A stretch of 64,000 nt of DNA from Cytophagaceae bacterium ABcell3 (GCA_030913385.1 CP133159.1:3370584-3434583); one strand, 5' to 3'. Counted from the stretch's first letter, positions 1-9,490 are shown. The notes: generated from the letters alone by a model not told the origin. A program made the numbers and translations.

Positions 1-2469
1 GCTCCGGATCCGAACTGTGGCCGGGGTTATGGGGCATTGTATACGTATAAACAACAGTCGGGCAACTGGTCCCAGCACCAACTTTTCTTGCCCGATGAAG
101 GAAGTACGGAGAATAAATTTGCCCGGCACTTTTCTTATAAGCTCAATTTGCTGGTTTGTTCAGCGGAAAGAGAAAACCACTCAAGCAATACCCCAAGGGC
201 AGGTGCTATATACGTATATAGAAGGTCAAGCTGGGGAGGAAACTTTACGCGTGTTGCCAAAGTATTTGCCCCCTCCCCTAGCTTTGGAGGTGAATATGCA
301 ATAGGTGGTGTAGCCACTAACGGTATTCAAATAGTAGTTTACGACCGTAACCAGTCTCAGCTTTACCTTTATACTGCCTCGGGATATTCCGTTAATCTGG
401 TAGGTTCTATGAATATAGGAAACGATGCCGGAACCATACAAGGGATTACGGATCAAGGTATAGTAATAGTCCAGAATGAAAGCTCTGTACGCTTGTTCAA
501 GGCACATGGAAATGGCTTTACTGAAATATCAGATGATCAGATTTTACCTTCCGGAAACTGGGTGCTTGGTGGCAGGGCATCTGTAGACGGGAATTCTGCG
601 GTATTTGAAACTTACAATGTTTTTGGTTCTGGCTCCCGTTGGGGAGGTATAAGAGTTGTTAAGTTTGGATCAGATAACGTTCAGAATGTCTCTGACATAA
701 ACTTCTCTTTGGGACTGTCCTTCAACAACTACAATTCTGTTGACCCTCACATTAATAACAGGACAATTAAAGATGTATACATCAAAGAGAACAAGGGTAT
801 TGCGGTTTCCTTCTATAAGCGGAATGACTTTTCATATAGAAACCGTGTAGCTTTGCTTAATTATGTGGATGGACAATATAGAATGGCAGATGTAGTGAGC
901 TCGCCAAGAAGTTACTTTTATGAGTATGAAACTGAGGAGTGGGGAGCCTCAGTTGCTTTGTCAGGAAATAACTTATTGTTTGTTGGAGACCCGGAAGATA
1001 AAACCAACGATAATCTTACCGGTAATCAATGTACCACGCAGAATCCATCTGGGGCTTTATATGTATATGACATTCAAACTCCGGAAAATGGCCCAAATAA
1101 TTCCAAGGTATTTACCACGACGTTTCCTGAAAGGCATAATTACATAGGGCGCTCTCTTGCTATATCTGGAAATTACGCATTGCTGGGTCATGATCTTGCA
1201 AAAGATGTGGAAGAAAACGGGGGCGCTGTTTCAATATTGAAGAAAGTTAACGGAGAGTGGCAGTTTATAAAAAAAATCCACAGTATTAACGGGCAACAAG
1301 GCGAAGTGTTTGGCGTGGATGTAGATATCACAGATAAATTTGCCGCAATAGGTACCAGACTAGGAAATAACCGAGGCGCTGTCCAGCTTTACCATGTGTT
1401 GTCCTCTTCGGGCGAAAAGATAGAAGACGTTGATGCACACAGAACTATCGTATGTCCAGTTGCAAGAGACCATATGTATTTTGGAGGATCGGTAAGTATT
1501 GAAGGGGATTATCTGGCTGTTGGTGCTACCGGAGATGTTACCAAAGGACTCCGGGCAGGTGCTGTTTTTATATATCATTGGAATGGTAGTAACTGGAGTC
1601 TGGTCCAGAAGATAGTACCGGACAAGACGGCAGATAATCAGTATTTTGGATCTAATGTAAAGTTGAAGGGAGGCCTCCTTATAACTATGGGGGTTGATGA
1701 TTCCAAAGGTGTTGTTTATAGTTATAGGTGGAATGGCAGTGCATATGTTAACCCGCAAAAAATATTTTCACCCATTAGTGGGGAAAATGGCGGTTTTGGT
1801 TCGAGTATTTCTGTTGGCGAAAACTACATGGCCGTAACTAATTCAAATTACTATAACAATAATAATAACAATAGGGGAATGGTTGCCCTTTACAGAAAAA
1901 TCAACAACTTCTGGTATTATGAGCATACTATAATAGGGGAAAATTACCATTATATTGGTGCCGATTGTGCCCTGGAAGGTTCCAGACTTATAGTTTCATC
2001 TGGCATACACCCAAAGAAAGTATATCGATTTGAAAGGAACAATGGTGTGTGGCAGGAAGTAGGAGCGATTGAGATGGATTGGACTATATCTCCCATTAAG
2101 GTAGGCTTGAGTGGCAACGATGTCTTGATCGGGGATTCTTTCTATGATGACTATCATGGCCGGGCATTGATGATGAACTTCCACTCTATAAGTGGTGCGC
2201 GCTATGGCTATTTTGATGAAGACGATGCTGAGGATCTAAAAGTGCAATCTGGCTTTATCTATCCAAATCCTGCAAGTGGTGGAAAGGTAACAATTTCAGG
2301 CACTAAAGAAATTCAAAAAATTGAAGCTTATTCTTCCCATGGTGTCCTACAAGGGCAACTTAGCTTTGACAGAAACGAGGTTGATGTTTCAAGCCTTAAG
2401 CCAGGATTGTATGTTTTGTATATTTATGATAAGGAGGGACTAAAATCGGATAAATTAATGATTGAGTAA
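1..2469 (+). CDS. FG-GAP-like beta-propeller surface protein, T9SS type A cargo (5' partial)
   Basis: The reading frame is open from the first base, and the residues before the first possible start (…GRGYGALYTYK…) already fit the repeat, so the gene begins outside the window. The protein is built of repeats with a phenylalanine-glycine start, a 'GDYLAVGA'-like strand and a 'GAVFIYHWNGSNW' strand, which resembles FG-GAP/integrin-alpha type beta-propeller blades. The last ~75 residues (PNPASGGKVTISG … SSLKPGLYVLYIYDKEG … KLMIE) are a type A T9SS sorting domain, so the protein should cross the outer membrane and be anchored or released at the cell surface. Ligand or substrate is unknown. A strong terminator follows directly. 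Confidence 0.85.
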   Translation, partial: APDPNCGRGYGALYTYKQQSGNWSQHQLFLPDEGSTENKFARHFSYKLNLLVCSAERENHSSNTPRAGAIYVYRRSSWGGNFTRVAKVFAPSPSFGGEYAIGGVATNGIQIVVYDRNQSQLYLYTASGYSVNLVGSMNIGNDAGTIQGITDQGIVIVQNESSVRLFKAHGNGFTEISDDQILPSGNWVLGGRASVDGNSAVFETYNVFGSGSRWGGIRVVKFGSDNVQNVSDINFSLGLSFNNYNSVDPHINNRTIKDVYIKENKGIAVSFYKRNDFSYRNRVALLNYVDGQYRMADVVSSPRSYFYEYETEEWGASVALSGNNLLFVGDPEDKTNDNLTGNQCTTQNPSGALYVYDIQTPENGPNNSKVFTTTFPERHNYIGRSLAISGNYALLGHDLAKDVEENGGAVSILKKVNGEWQFIKKIHSINGQQGEVFGVDVDITDKFAAIGTRLGNNRGAVQLYHVLSSSGEKIEDVDAHRTIVCPVARDHMYFGGSVSIEGDYLAVGATGDVTKGLRAGAVFIYHWNGSNWSLVQKIVPDKTADNQYFGSNVKLKGGLLITMGVDDSKGVVYSYRWNGSAYVNPQKIFSPISGENGGFGSSISVGENYMAVTNSNYYNNNNNNRGMVALYRKINNFWYYEHTIIGENYHYIGADCALEGSRLIVSSGIHPKKVYRFERNNGVWQEVGAIEMDWTISPIKVGLSGNDVLIGDSFYDDYHGRALMMNFHSISGARYGYFDEDDAEDLKVQSGFIYPNPASGGKVTISGTKEIQKIEAYSSHGVLQGQLSFDRNEVDVSSLKPGLYVLYIYDKEGLKSDKLMIE

Positions 2470-2474
2470 ACCAT

Positions 2475-2508
2475 ATAACCACCGGACACTTTTTTGTCCG
2501 GTGGTTAT
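2475..2508 (+). terminator. Rho-independent-like terminator after the FG-GAP gene
   Basis: Perfect 14-bp inverted repeat ATAACCACCGGACA / TGTCCGGTGGTTAT with a T-rich loop, starting 6 bp after the stop codon and followed by a short T-rich stretch. Confidence 0.75.
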
Positions 2509-2576
2509 GATTTTCAGCAACTTATACTTTATTCTCTTACGAGAAGGTTCCTTCTGCTAAAAATATATTAAAAAAA

Positions 2577-3098
2577 TCAGCATGACTCCCATAGCTGAAG
2601 CTTTACTAACTTTCCATTTTCAATATACAACTGAACTTCGCCATCACAATATTTACACGGCTGCAACCTCACCAACCTCCCATTGTTTTCCTTAAGTGAG
2701 GCTTTTACTGCTCTAGGAAATACCTTCTCCAAATCATCAAAAGTAGTAGCACCTGTCAAAGTTATTTTTGGCGTTTTAAAGATAAAATCTCCGCTTTTAA
2801 AATCAATTATCTTTAATTTATACTTTTCATCATAAATAAAAAACTTGGTTTCCCCATATAAATAGTAACTTTGATAGTCAGCCCCCTCCTGTTCTTCAGT
2901 CATTCCACATTCATAATCAACAATTTCAGTACTCAGAGGCTCACCCAAGGCCTTTTTCATGACTGCAACGTGCCCAACAACAGGAACTTTTTCATTAATA
3001 GAACATTCCAAAGGGATTAGTATTTCTGAGTTGACTTGTCCTAAAGAAGTGAGAGAATTAAAAATTAGTATAGTACAAAGTTTAGCTAATTTCATCAT
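2577..3098 (-). CDS. Small secreted protein of unknown function
   Basis: A 173-residue protein. The N-terminus (MMKLAKLCTILIFNSLTSLG) looks like a Sec signal peptide, so it is probably periplasmic or exported. The mature part has several cysteines, including a CKYC pair near the C-terminus and a terminal cysteine, which could form disulfides. I recognise no family. It converges on the FG-GAP gene, and an element of repeat family A lies upstream. Either of the first two methionines could be the start. Confidence 0.6.
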   Translation of the reverse strand: MMKLAKLCTILIFNSLTSLGQVNSEILIPLECSINEKVPVVGHVAVMKKALGEPLSTEIVDYECGMTEEQEGADYQSYYLYGETKFFIYDEKYKLKIIDFKSGDFIFKTPKITLTGATTFDDLEKVFPRAVKASLKENNGRLVRLQPCKYCDGEVQLYIENGKLVKLQLWESC

Positions 3099-3186
3099 GT
3101 AAGACTTATTTTTACAAAAAATGATTTTACTCTAAAAACAAAAAATCCGCGGGAAACTAATTTACACCCGCGGATAACTACATATT

Positions 3187-3360
3187 TTAACCTGAATTAT
3201 ATGATAGATTTCGTCATGAGGAGCAAATAACAATAAACCAGCTTCTTTTGGGTCGTAAAGCATAGCAGCGCTATGGTTAAGACACAAAATACGAGCGAAG
3301 CCACTGATTTGATTTATTTTGCTACTTAATAGAAAGTTCTACCGCATAATTCAGTTTTAA
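3187..3360. repeat. Family A palindromic element, copy A1
   Basis: Full-length copy of about 174 bp. The left end is TTAA-CCTGAATTATATGATAGA and the right end, read inward on the other strand, is TTAAAACTGAATTATGCGGT. The internal arms GAGCAAA … TTTTGCT and the apical stem CATAG-cagcg-CTATG would fold into one long hairpin. The right-hand TTTAA supplies the stop codon of the cysteine-rich gene at 3357-3359. Confidence 0.8.
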
Positions 3361-3479
3361 TTACAGCAAGAACAGGTACAATCACACTCTGACCCGCATG
3401 ATGTGCTACAGTTGCATGAGGTACAGGTACAATTGTTTTCTGCACATTTGCATTTTGACATTTTTTCAGGTGCTTTCAT
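3357..3479 (-). CDS. Cysteine-rich metallothionein-like small protein
   Basis: A 40-residue reading frame with 12 cysteines, mostly in CxC pairs: KCKC, CTCTSCNC, CDCTCSCC. It lacks aromatic residues and is rich in Ser/Thr/Asn/Lys, which is the composition of metallothioneins (metal-thiolate cluster proteins for Zn, Cu or Cd). A second ATG at residue 7 (MSKCKC) would give a 34-residue form with all cysteines. The stop codon lies inside the end of repeat element A1. No metal transporter or sensor is adjacent. The call rests on composition and motif only, since metallothioneins are too short for firm homology by eye. Confidence 0.6.
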   Translation of the reverse strand: MKAPEKMSKCKCAENNCTCTSCNCSTSCGSECDCTCSCCN

Positions 3480-3685
3480 ATGGATAGGTATTTGGTAACA
3501 AATTCTTATTTTTACATATATTATACGAAATCCTTATAGGGCAGGTTATCCCAAACACCTCAATGAACAAAGCTCGTCAACTAAAGTACAGCAATTATCC
3601 TTCTACTGATATCGGTCAGCACAGGCTTACCTTTTATTAAAAAAAAATCCTGAAATAGATACAATCTAACTAAAGCGCTATACTG

Positions 3686-4702
3686 TCAACCTCCGTTCAC
3701 TTCCTTCATTATCTCCGAAAATATCCGATAAGAATTTACGCGATCTTCATGGTGATACATATGAGAAGCCACAATCAACTCGTTTACCCCTGTTTGTCTC
3801 AAAAAATCTTCGGTTTGCTGCTTTACAGTTTCCCTGCTACCAGTAAAGGTATATTTCAAAAACTGGTGCATCGCAGGATGTTGTGAGAGCTCTCTCAGTT
3901 CCGGAACCATTTCTGTGGGCGGTGGCATGTAATTTGGTTTATTGGTCAGCACCCCCAGCATCATCCTAAGCATAGATGTCGACAACCTTTCTGCTGTAGC
4001 ATCAGTATCTGCAGCAATGACATTAATACCAGCCATGGCATAAGGCTCTTGCAAATACTCCGATGGCTGAAATTCATTATGATAAATATTCAGTGCATCA
4101 AACAGGTGTGTCGGGGCAAAGTGGCTGGCAAATGCATATGGCAAACCCATCTTGGCTGCAAGATGGGCACTGTCGGTACTGGACCCAAGGATATAAACAG
4201 GCACCTCCACCCCTTCTGCCACGGTAGCACGGACTTTGGCTCCTCCATCGTCACTGGAAAAATATTGCATAACCTCATTCACATCGTCTGGGAAATGATA
4301 AACCGCTTGCATGCGGTCTGCCCGTATAGCGCTGGCGGTTTCTTGATCCGTGCCTGGTGCCCTTCCAAGCCCCAGATCTATACGCCCTGGATATAAGGTT
4401 CCTAATGTACCAAACTGTTCCGCAACAATTAACGGTGAATGGTTGGGCAGCATAATTCCCCCGGATCCTACCCTGATCTTTTTCGTTCCTCCTGCAATAT
4501 AACCTATGAGAACGACCGTTGCCGAACTGGCAATGCTCTTCATGTTATGGTGTTCAGCCAACCATACACGAAAGTAGCCCATAGTATCTGCTTTTTGGGC
4601 TAAATCCAGACAATTGTTAAAAGTTTGCTGATGACTTACCCCTTCTGAGACGCTTGCTAACTCTAATATGGAATATTTTACACTACTATGCTTGTTAATC
4701 AT
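3686..4702 (-). CDS. LLM-class flavin-dependent monooxygenase (MsnO8/YhbW-like)
   Basis: A 338-residue luciferase-like monooxygenase expected to use reduced FMN and oxygen. Family hallmarks are the N-terminal strand 'YSILELASVSEG', the 'RVWLAEHHNM' motif at about residue 47, 'IRVGSGGIMLPNHSPLIVAEQFGTL', and 'GRIDLGLGRAPGTD' near residue 115. Full length for the family. The substrate cannot be inferred. It is divergent from the SDR gene at 4873, with about 170 bp between the two starts, which leaves room for two promoters. Confidence 0.85.
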   Translation of the reverse strand: MINKHSSVKYSILELASVSEGVSHQQTFNNCLDLAQKADTMGYFRVWLAEHHNMKSIASSATVVLIGYIAGGTKKIRVGSGGIMLPNHSPLIVAEQFGTLGTLYPGRIDLGLGRAPGTDQETASAIRADRMQAVYHFPDDVNEVMQYFSSDDGGAKVRATVAEGVEVPVYILGSSTDSAHLAAKMGLPYAFASHFAPTHLFDALNIYHNEFQPSEYLQEPYAMAGINVIAADTDATAERLSTSMLRMMLGVLTNKPNYMPPPTEMVPELRELSQHPAMHQFLKYTFTGSRETVKQQTEDFLRQTGVNELIVASHMYHHEDRVNSYRIFSEIMKEVNGG

Positions 4703-4777
4703 AACCGCTTATAAACTTAAATTCTTTTCGCTTACATGTTATCCAAACCCAAAGGTTGGTATTTGTTCTATATTAAC

Positions 4778-4785
4778 TAATTTTG
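4778..4785 (+). promoter_or_regulatory. Candidate Bacteroidota -7 element TAATTTTG for the SDR gene
   Basis: TAATTTTG matches the TAnnTTTG consensus. No convincing -33 TTTG sits at the usual distance; a TTGG lies 18 bp upstream. Transcription from here would give a leader of about 80 nt and favours the downstream start at 4873. Confidence 0.35.
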
Positions 4786-4872
4786 ATTATTATGCGAAGC
4801 GAAAGTGGTACTTTCAGCTCAAGTTGGTGGTATAGCCCTACACGCATTTCGAAATCAAAAAAAGAAGAACCT

Positions 4873-5673
4873 ATGGAAGTAAAAGGTAAAAAAATTATTG
4901 TTACGGGTGGCGGAAGTGGCATAGGCAGAGAGTTAGTGCTTGAGCTATTAAAGAAAGGTGCATCTGTTATAGCACTTGATTTAAACAAAACCGCTTTAGA
5001 AGAAACCACTGTTTTAGCACAAGAAAGTAAAGCTAGCCTTTCTGTATACGAACTTGACATCAGCAACCAACAAGCAAGTGAGGCTTTAGCAGAAAAACTA
5101 ATTTCAGAAAGTAATATTGACGGAGTCATTAACAATGCAGGTATTATCCAGCCATTTGTGAAGTTTAATAACTTAGACTACCCAACCATTGAGCGTGTAA
5201 TGAATGTTAATTTTTATGGAACCCTTTACCTGACAAAAGCATTACTACCTCACCTATTAAAACGCCCTGAAGCGCATATAGTGAACGTCTCCAGTATGGG
5301 CGGCTTTTTACCAGTTCCCGGACAGACCATTTATGGTTCGGCTAAAGCAGCAGTAAAGCTTTTTACAGAAGGTTTAAGGTCTGAACTAATGGACACCAAA
5401 GTTAACGTAAGCATTGTATTTCCAGGCGCCATCGGTACAGATATAGCTAAAAATTCAGGATTAGGCACTTTGCCAGGAGGAAACCAAAAGAATTCAATGA
5501 AAACCATGCCAGCCCCAAAAGCTGCTCAAGAAATCATTAAAGGAATGGAAGCAAACAGTTACCGCATCCTGGTAGGCTCTGATGCAAAGTTTATGGACTT
5601 TATATACAGACTCAATCCCAAATTTGCAGCAAAATTTATATACTCAAAGATGAAATCTCTATTGCCGGAGTAA
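4873..5673 (+). CDS. SDR-family NAD(P)-dependent oxidoreductase
   Basis: A classical short-chain dehydrogenase/reductase of 266 residues with a Rossmann fold. The cofactor motif TGGGSGIG is near the N-terminus, NNAG follows, then a catalytic Ser in 'NVSSMGG' and YGSAK as the YxxxK motif. The C-terminal part ('GMEANSYRILVGSDAKFMDFIYRL') fits SDRs annotated as ketoacyl-reductase-like or acting on lipids or alcohols. The frame is open upstream to 4783, but those 30 extra residues are not SDR-like and a candidate promoter lies there, so the ATG at 4873 is preferred. The substrate is unknown. Confidence 0.85.
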   Translation: MEVKGKKIIVTGGGSGIGRELVLELLKKGASVIALDLNKTALEETTVLAQESKASLSVYELDISNQQASEALAEKLISESNIDGVINNAGIIQPFVKFNNLDYPTIERVMNVNFYGTLYLTKALLPHLLKRPEAHIVNVSSMGGFLPVPGQTIYGSAKAAVKLFTEGLRSELMDTKVNVSIVFPGAIGTDIAKNSGLGTLPGGNQKNSMKTMPAPKAAQEIIKGMEANSYRILVGSDAKFMDFIYRLNPKFAAKFIYSKMKSLLPE

Positions 5674-5986
5674 CTATTTAATAGGGTTACCCATTTATAT
5701 ATCTTATGTTTTATTAGCTTACCTAGGCTCGCTTAGTTACTTTTTGCCTCGCCGGCAGGGCCTTACTTTTTTTCTTAGACAAAAAAAGTAAGCAAAAAAG
5801 TCAAGGCCTGTGATGAAATTTGCTAAACTTTATAACCATTACGCTATCCCGATAGCTATCGGGATGAAACTCACCCTCCTTGCGTCGGGCTCAAACAGCA
5901 AATTTTTTGGCCGCTTCATGCTTATAAAGTTCTTAACGCAATTTCATCAATGGCCGCCTTATTTCCTAACAATGGCACTTATCGCC

Positions 5987-7314
5987 CAGGGCTGACGCAT
6001 TTAAAATACATCTAAAATTTCTTCCCTGAAAGCATCATTGAATATTGCCTTATACCTTTTTTTGGGTTTTGTTTCCTTAGATTTATGTTTTTGTAACAAG
6101 ATCAGGGACACTTTATTTAAGATGTGGAAGTTTTGTGCTGTATATCCCTTTCTTCTTCTGGAACTATCTTCCCCAAAAACCACATCCAGGCTCCAGTGCA
6201 GCTTGTTTTCAATTGCCCAGTGGTTGCGTATTGTACCGTTAAGCCATTCAGCGGTCTTGTCATGGCTGCTTATATAATACCTCACCTGTTGCTCCTGCTT
6301 TCCTGTAAGCTTGTTATAGCGCTCTGACTCTAACCTTGCCACTGACTTTATGCCGCACCATTGATGTGCTGCATCTATGAACCTCAGGTCATTTATCAGT
6401 TTGCAGGTGCGGCTCTCCAACCTGCCATGTCCCGTGTCTATCTGTTTGTGCACATCTGCAATTACCTGTTTTTTAAAAGCCCTGTCTATTTGCTGGAATA
6501 GCTCTTTCTGGTTGTTCTTTACAGCAATTACATAATCACCGTTTTTCCGGATTATTTTTTCCGTAATATCTTTTTGGCAGCCCATGGCATCTATTGTCAC
6601 TGTTGTGTTTTCAACAGTTATCATATCCAAAAGCTTGGGAATGGCTGTGATCTCGTTGCTTTTGTCTGGCACGGCCAATTGACCGAGGGTAAGCTGGTTA
6701 GCGGTGGCATAAGCCGATACCATGTGCAATGCATTGGCGCCCTTTCTGTTGTCATACGATCCACGGATCCGCTTCCCGTCAATATTGATTGTCTCGTTTT
6801 CGACTGGTCTGAACATGGTTGATGCCCACTCTACAAAACACTCGCCAAATTCATCCGGTACTATCTTTGCAAATACCCTTTCCAGGGTATCGTGCGAAGG
6901 GACACCGTTACGGTAAGGAAAAAATTTACGTAGCCATTCAATTTTTTCTTTGCCGAATGTAACAATCTCATGCCAGTCCCCCGCATTGCTGACAACGGCA
7001 CTTACGCACAGAAAAAGGATCTCCTGCAGCGGATATTTGAAATTGCCTTTGATGGTTCTTCTTGGTTCTGACACAGTGCCAAATATACGAACAAATGAAT
7101 CGGAAACTGAATTTTTTAATTGAGTTCTCTATATAGAAAAAAGTCAAGCAAAAAATGTTAAAACACTGATTATCAATTAAAAATTATTATATTTGTATCA
7201 TCAGTGCCCCGTAAGGCACCCATATATTAAATAAACCCAATAAAGGTTATGAGACTTGCGGAACGCCCTGTAAGGCAGTTCCTTACACCCTGAAACTTAA
7301 ATGCGTCAGCCCTG
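5987..7314. mobile_element. Complete ISAs1-family insertion sequence
   Basis: A 1328-bp element bounded by perfect 18-bp inverted repeats (CAGGGCTGACGCATTTAA). Both sides carry an identical 10-bp direct repeat ACTTATCGCC (5977-5986 and 7315-7324), which is the target duplication. It holds one intact DDE transposase gene. The perfect ends and duplication point to a recent insertion. The stretch before the transposase (7075-7314) holds a hairpin GGAAC-GCC-ctgtaa-GGC-a-GTTCC. Confidence 0.93.
6001..7074 (-). CDS. ISAs1-family DDE transposase
   Basis: A 357-residue transposase that fills the insertion sequence. The catalytic Asp motifs 'NIDGKRIRGS' and 'TIDAMGCQKDI' and the C-terminal 'NHWAIENKLHWSLDVVFGED' signature with the catalytic Glu are all present, as in the ISAs1 (H-repeat-associated) group. 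The N-terminal 'YPLQEILFLCVSAVVS' is typical. The apparent start is GTG at 7074; no upstream in-frame ATG was found nearby. No frameshift or stop is seen, so the enzyme is probably active. The gene ends 14 bp from the left IS end. Confidence 0.92.
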   Translation of the reverse strand: MSEPRRTIKGNFKYPLQEILFLCVSAVVSNAGDWHEIVTFGKEKIEWLRKFFPYRNGVPSHDTLERVFAKIVPDEFGECFVEWASTMFRPVENETINIDGKRIRGSYDNRKGANALHMVSAYATANQLTLGQLAVPDKSNEITAIPKLLDMITVENTTVTIDAMGCQKDITEKIIRKNGDYVIAVKNNQKELFQQIDRAFKKQVIADVHKQIDTGHGRLESRTCKLINDLRFIDAAHQWCGIKSVARLESERYNKLTGKQEQQVRYYISSHDKTAEWLNGTIRNHWAIENKLHWSLDVVFGEDSSRRRKGYTAQNFHILNKVSLILLQKHKSKETKPKKRYKAIFNDAFREEILDVF

Positions 7315-7461
7315 ACTTATCGCCATTAGAAAGTAGTTTAAAGCATTTTATCGTACAAAAAAACTTATTACTTCCTAGAGACTTAAATGGGTAATCCTAA
7401 TATTTAATTTACAGAAACATACCAAGGCAACAGACTTTCCTTTTGTTACTCATGACGTAAG

Positions 7462-9228
7462 CTATACCGGCCATACCAATAAAATTAAAGGTATACCTAC
7501 AATTACAATGAGTATTTCCAAAGGAAGTCCCAGCCGCCAATAGTCACCAAACTTATACCCACCAGGCCCCAGCACCAAAGTATTGGATTGGTGTCCTATT
7601 GGTGTCAAAAATGCACAGGAACTACCAACAGCCACTGTCATTAGAAAGGGGTCAATAGAATAATCAAGCTTATTTGCAGCACTAATAGCAATCGGCGACA
7701 TCAAAACGGCAGTAGCGGCATTGTTTACAACATCTGAGAGAAACATGGTTATAGTGAGCAAAAGAACCAAAAGCACCCAAGTCGCTATCCCATCCGACAA
7801 ATCTGCAATTACATTTCCCAGTATAGCTGCCCCGCCACTGGTTTCCAATGCCTGTCCCACAGGGATAAATGCCCCCAGTAAAACAATTACAGGCCAGTCA
7901 ATAGAACGGTATACTTCCCTCCGAGGAAGAATTCCTACAAACAGTAAAGCGCCAGCCGCCATAGGAAATGCCACTTCAGTAGGAAAAATATCTGCAACGA
8001 CCAGTATCAAGCCTGCTATAAAAATAGCCAATGTAATAGGTATTCTTGTTTTGTATCCAATCCTAAGATTTCGGGGCGCCAAAGGCAAACACCCCATTCT
8101 TACGATTGACTCCTCAATAATATGGATTGGCCCCTGCAGGAGCAATACATCGCCAGGTTGAAATTTTATGTGGTTTAGTCTGTGAAAAATGTTTTTTCCA
8201 CTTCTGGAGACTGCAAGCAAATTAAGACGGAAACGCGTTCGTATTTTGGCACAAGAGGTAGTCTCCCCAACGAGTTCAGAACCGTGCACAACTACAGCTT
8301 CTCTGATTTCCAGTTTCACCTTTTTCTTGGCTTTCAGTTTCCTCGTTCCATTTAAGGCTACTTTAGTATCATCTAAAAAAGCTTTTAAGTGTTCGGCATC
8401 CGTTTTGACCATAATGACATCATCCTCTAGAAAAACTTCATGAGGTTCAGGTACAGGTATCTTTCTTCCCTTTCGGATTATACCCAACACAGAAATACCT
8501 ACTCTTGAAACTTTGTCCAGATCATCTACTTTTAAATTATTTATTTTTGAATCTTTCAAGACCCTCACCTCCGTAATATAATCGTTGATACTAAACAATT
8601 CTGAGGCTGATTTTTTAGCCATTCTCTTTGGAACTAACCGCCATCCAAAAGATATAAAAGCCAACCCTACTATGGACAAACCTACCCCAACTGGCGCAAA
8701 GTCAAACAATCTAAACGGCTCCCCGACCGCACCTCCACGAAAATTAGCAATAATAATGTTAGGGGGGGTACCAATTAAGGTACTCATACCGCCAAAGTGG
8801 GCAGCAAAAGCGATGGGAAGTAAAATATAAGATGGGGAGTAACCAGTAGTTCTGGCCATATGTATGGCAATAGGCATAGTTACTGCCAGTGCTCCTACAT
8901 TGTTAATAAAAGCTGACGCAACAATTACCAAAGCAGACAGTAACACAATCTGTGTAACCATATTATTGCTAACCTGCATAACCCACTTTCCTAAAAGGTC
9001 TATCAGCCCAGAATACTCCAACCCTTTACTTAACACCAATACAGCCGCTACGGTAATAACAGCGGGATGAGAAAACCCGACAAAAGCATCTTCAGGCTGT
9101 ATGATACCTGCTATGATTAAAATAAATAGGGCAATTAATGCAATGAAGTCATGACGGACTTTGCCCCATATAAACATGACCAAAGAAAATATTAGGGTAG
9201 CAAACACTGTATAATATGCTGGCACCAT
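7462..9228 (-). CDS. SLC13-family permease with two RCK_C (TrkA-C) domains
   Basis: A 588-residue inner-membrane anion or dicarboxylate/sulfate-type transporter. Two membrane halves (about residues 1-190 and 385-588) carry 'NNVGALAVTMP', 'GTPPNIIIANF' and 'NNAATAVLMSP', as in the SLC13/ArsB/NhaD group. Between them lie two regulatory TrkA-C domains (about 205-380), seen as 'LKDSKINNLKVDDLDK…' and 'VVHGSELVGETTSCAKIRTRF', which bind a small ligand in related proteins. The substrate is uncertain. It is divergent from gdhA. Confidence 0.85.
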   Translation of the reverse strand: MVPAYYTVFATLIFSLVMFIWGKVRHDFIALIALFILIIAGIIQPEDAFVGFSHPAVITVAAVLVLSKGLEYSGLIDLLGKWVMQVSNNMVTQIVLLSALVIVASAFINNVGALAVTMPIAIHMARTTGYSPSYILLPIAFAAHFGGMSTLIGTPPNIIIANFRGGAVGEPFRLFDFAPVGVGLSIVGLAFISFGWRLVPKRMAKKSASELFSINDYITEVRVLKDSKINNLKVDDLDKVSRVGISVLGIIRKGRKIPVPEPHEVFLEDDVIMVKTDAEHLKAFLDDTKVALNGTRKLKAKKKVKLEIREAVVVHGSELVGETTSCAKIRTRFRLNLLAVSRSGKNIFHRLNHIKFQPGDVLLLQGPIHIIEESIVRMGCLPLAPRNLRIGYKTRIPITLAIFIAGLILVVADIFPTEVAFPMAAGALLFVGILPRREVYRSIDWPVIVLLGAFIPVGQALETSGGAAILGNVIADLSDGIATWVLLVLLLTITMFLSDVVNNAATAVLMSPIAISAANKLDYSIDPFLMTVAVGSSCAFLTPIGHQSNTLVLGPGGYKFGDYWRLGLPLEILIVIVGIPLILLVWPV

Positions 9229-9482
9229 ACGCTTTCCTCTTTATTTCTACACCAGCATATTCAACAGAAAGTAACTCCATAGGTTTACTTTTAAAGCTAT
9301 AATCTTACAAAAGATCAGGAAGGGTTAAAAAGTGCTTCCATAAAGGCTTTCTTTGATTATTAAGCATAAACTAAATTAGCAATTTTATGATATTATTTAT
9401 AATTTATTTTTTATCAACTAATCTTACGAAAGAATATATATCATTTATTTATTTAAGGAAATGTCCTAATTTTAACATCCCT

Positions 9483-9490
9483 TATGTTTG
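9483..9490 (+). promoter_or_regulatory. Candidate -7 element TATGTTTG upstream of gdhA
   Basis: TATGTTTG fits TAnnTTTG, 44 bp before the gdhA start, in the 305-bp divergent gap 9229-9533, which otherwise shows only AT-rich DNA. No good -33 TTTG was found at the expected spacing. Confidence 0.35.

Larger units (their letters stand above)
5682..7400. mobile_element. Older palindromic element interrupted by an ISAs1 insertion
   Basis: Inverted ends TAGGGTTACCCATTTA (5682-5697) and its near-exact complement at 7384-7399 (one mismatch) flank the region, and TATTTAA is present just outside each end as a possible 7-bp duplication. Removing the insertion sequence and one target copy leaves about 380 bp. 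The remaining sequence holds a strong hairpin (CTTACTTTTTTT … AAAAAAAGTAAG), the palindrome ATCCCGATAGCTATCGGGAT, and the arms GATGAAATTTGC … GCAATTTCATC. There is no plausible gene inside, so it is probably a non-autonomous repeat. Confidence 0.6.

Noticed and set aside
4783-4872. N-terminal extension of the SDR protein from a TTG at 4783
   Set aside because: The 30 extra residues do not resemble the SDR family and overlap a candidate -7 element; the ATG at 4873 fits the usual N-terminus.
5810-5995. 61-codon open frame within the outer repeat before the ISAs1 element
   Set aside because: It runs through palindromes of a non-coding repeat and into the insertion sequence end, with no domain or start signal.
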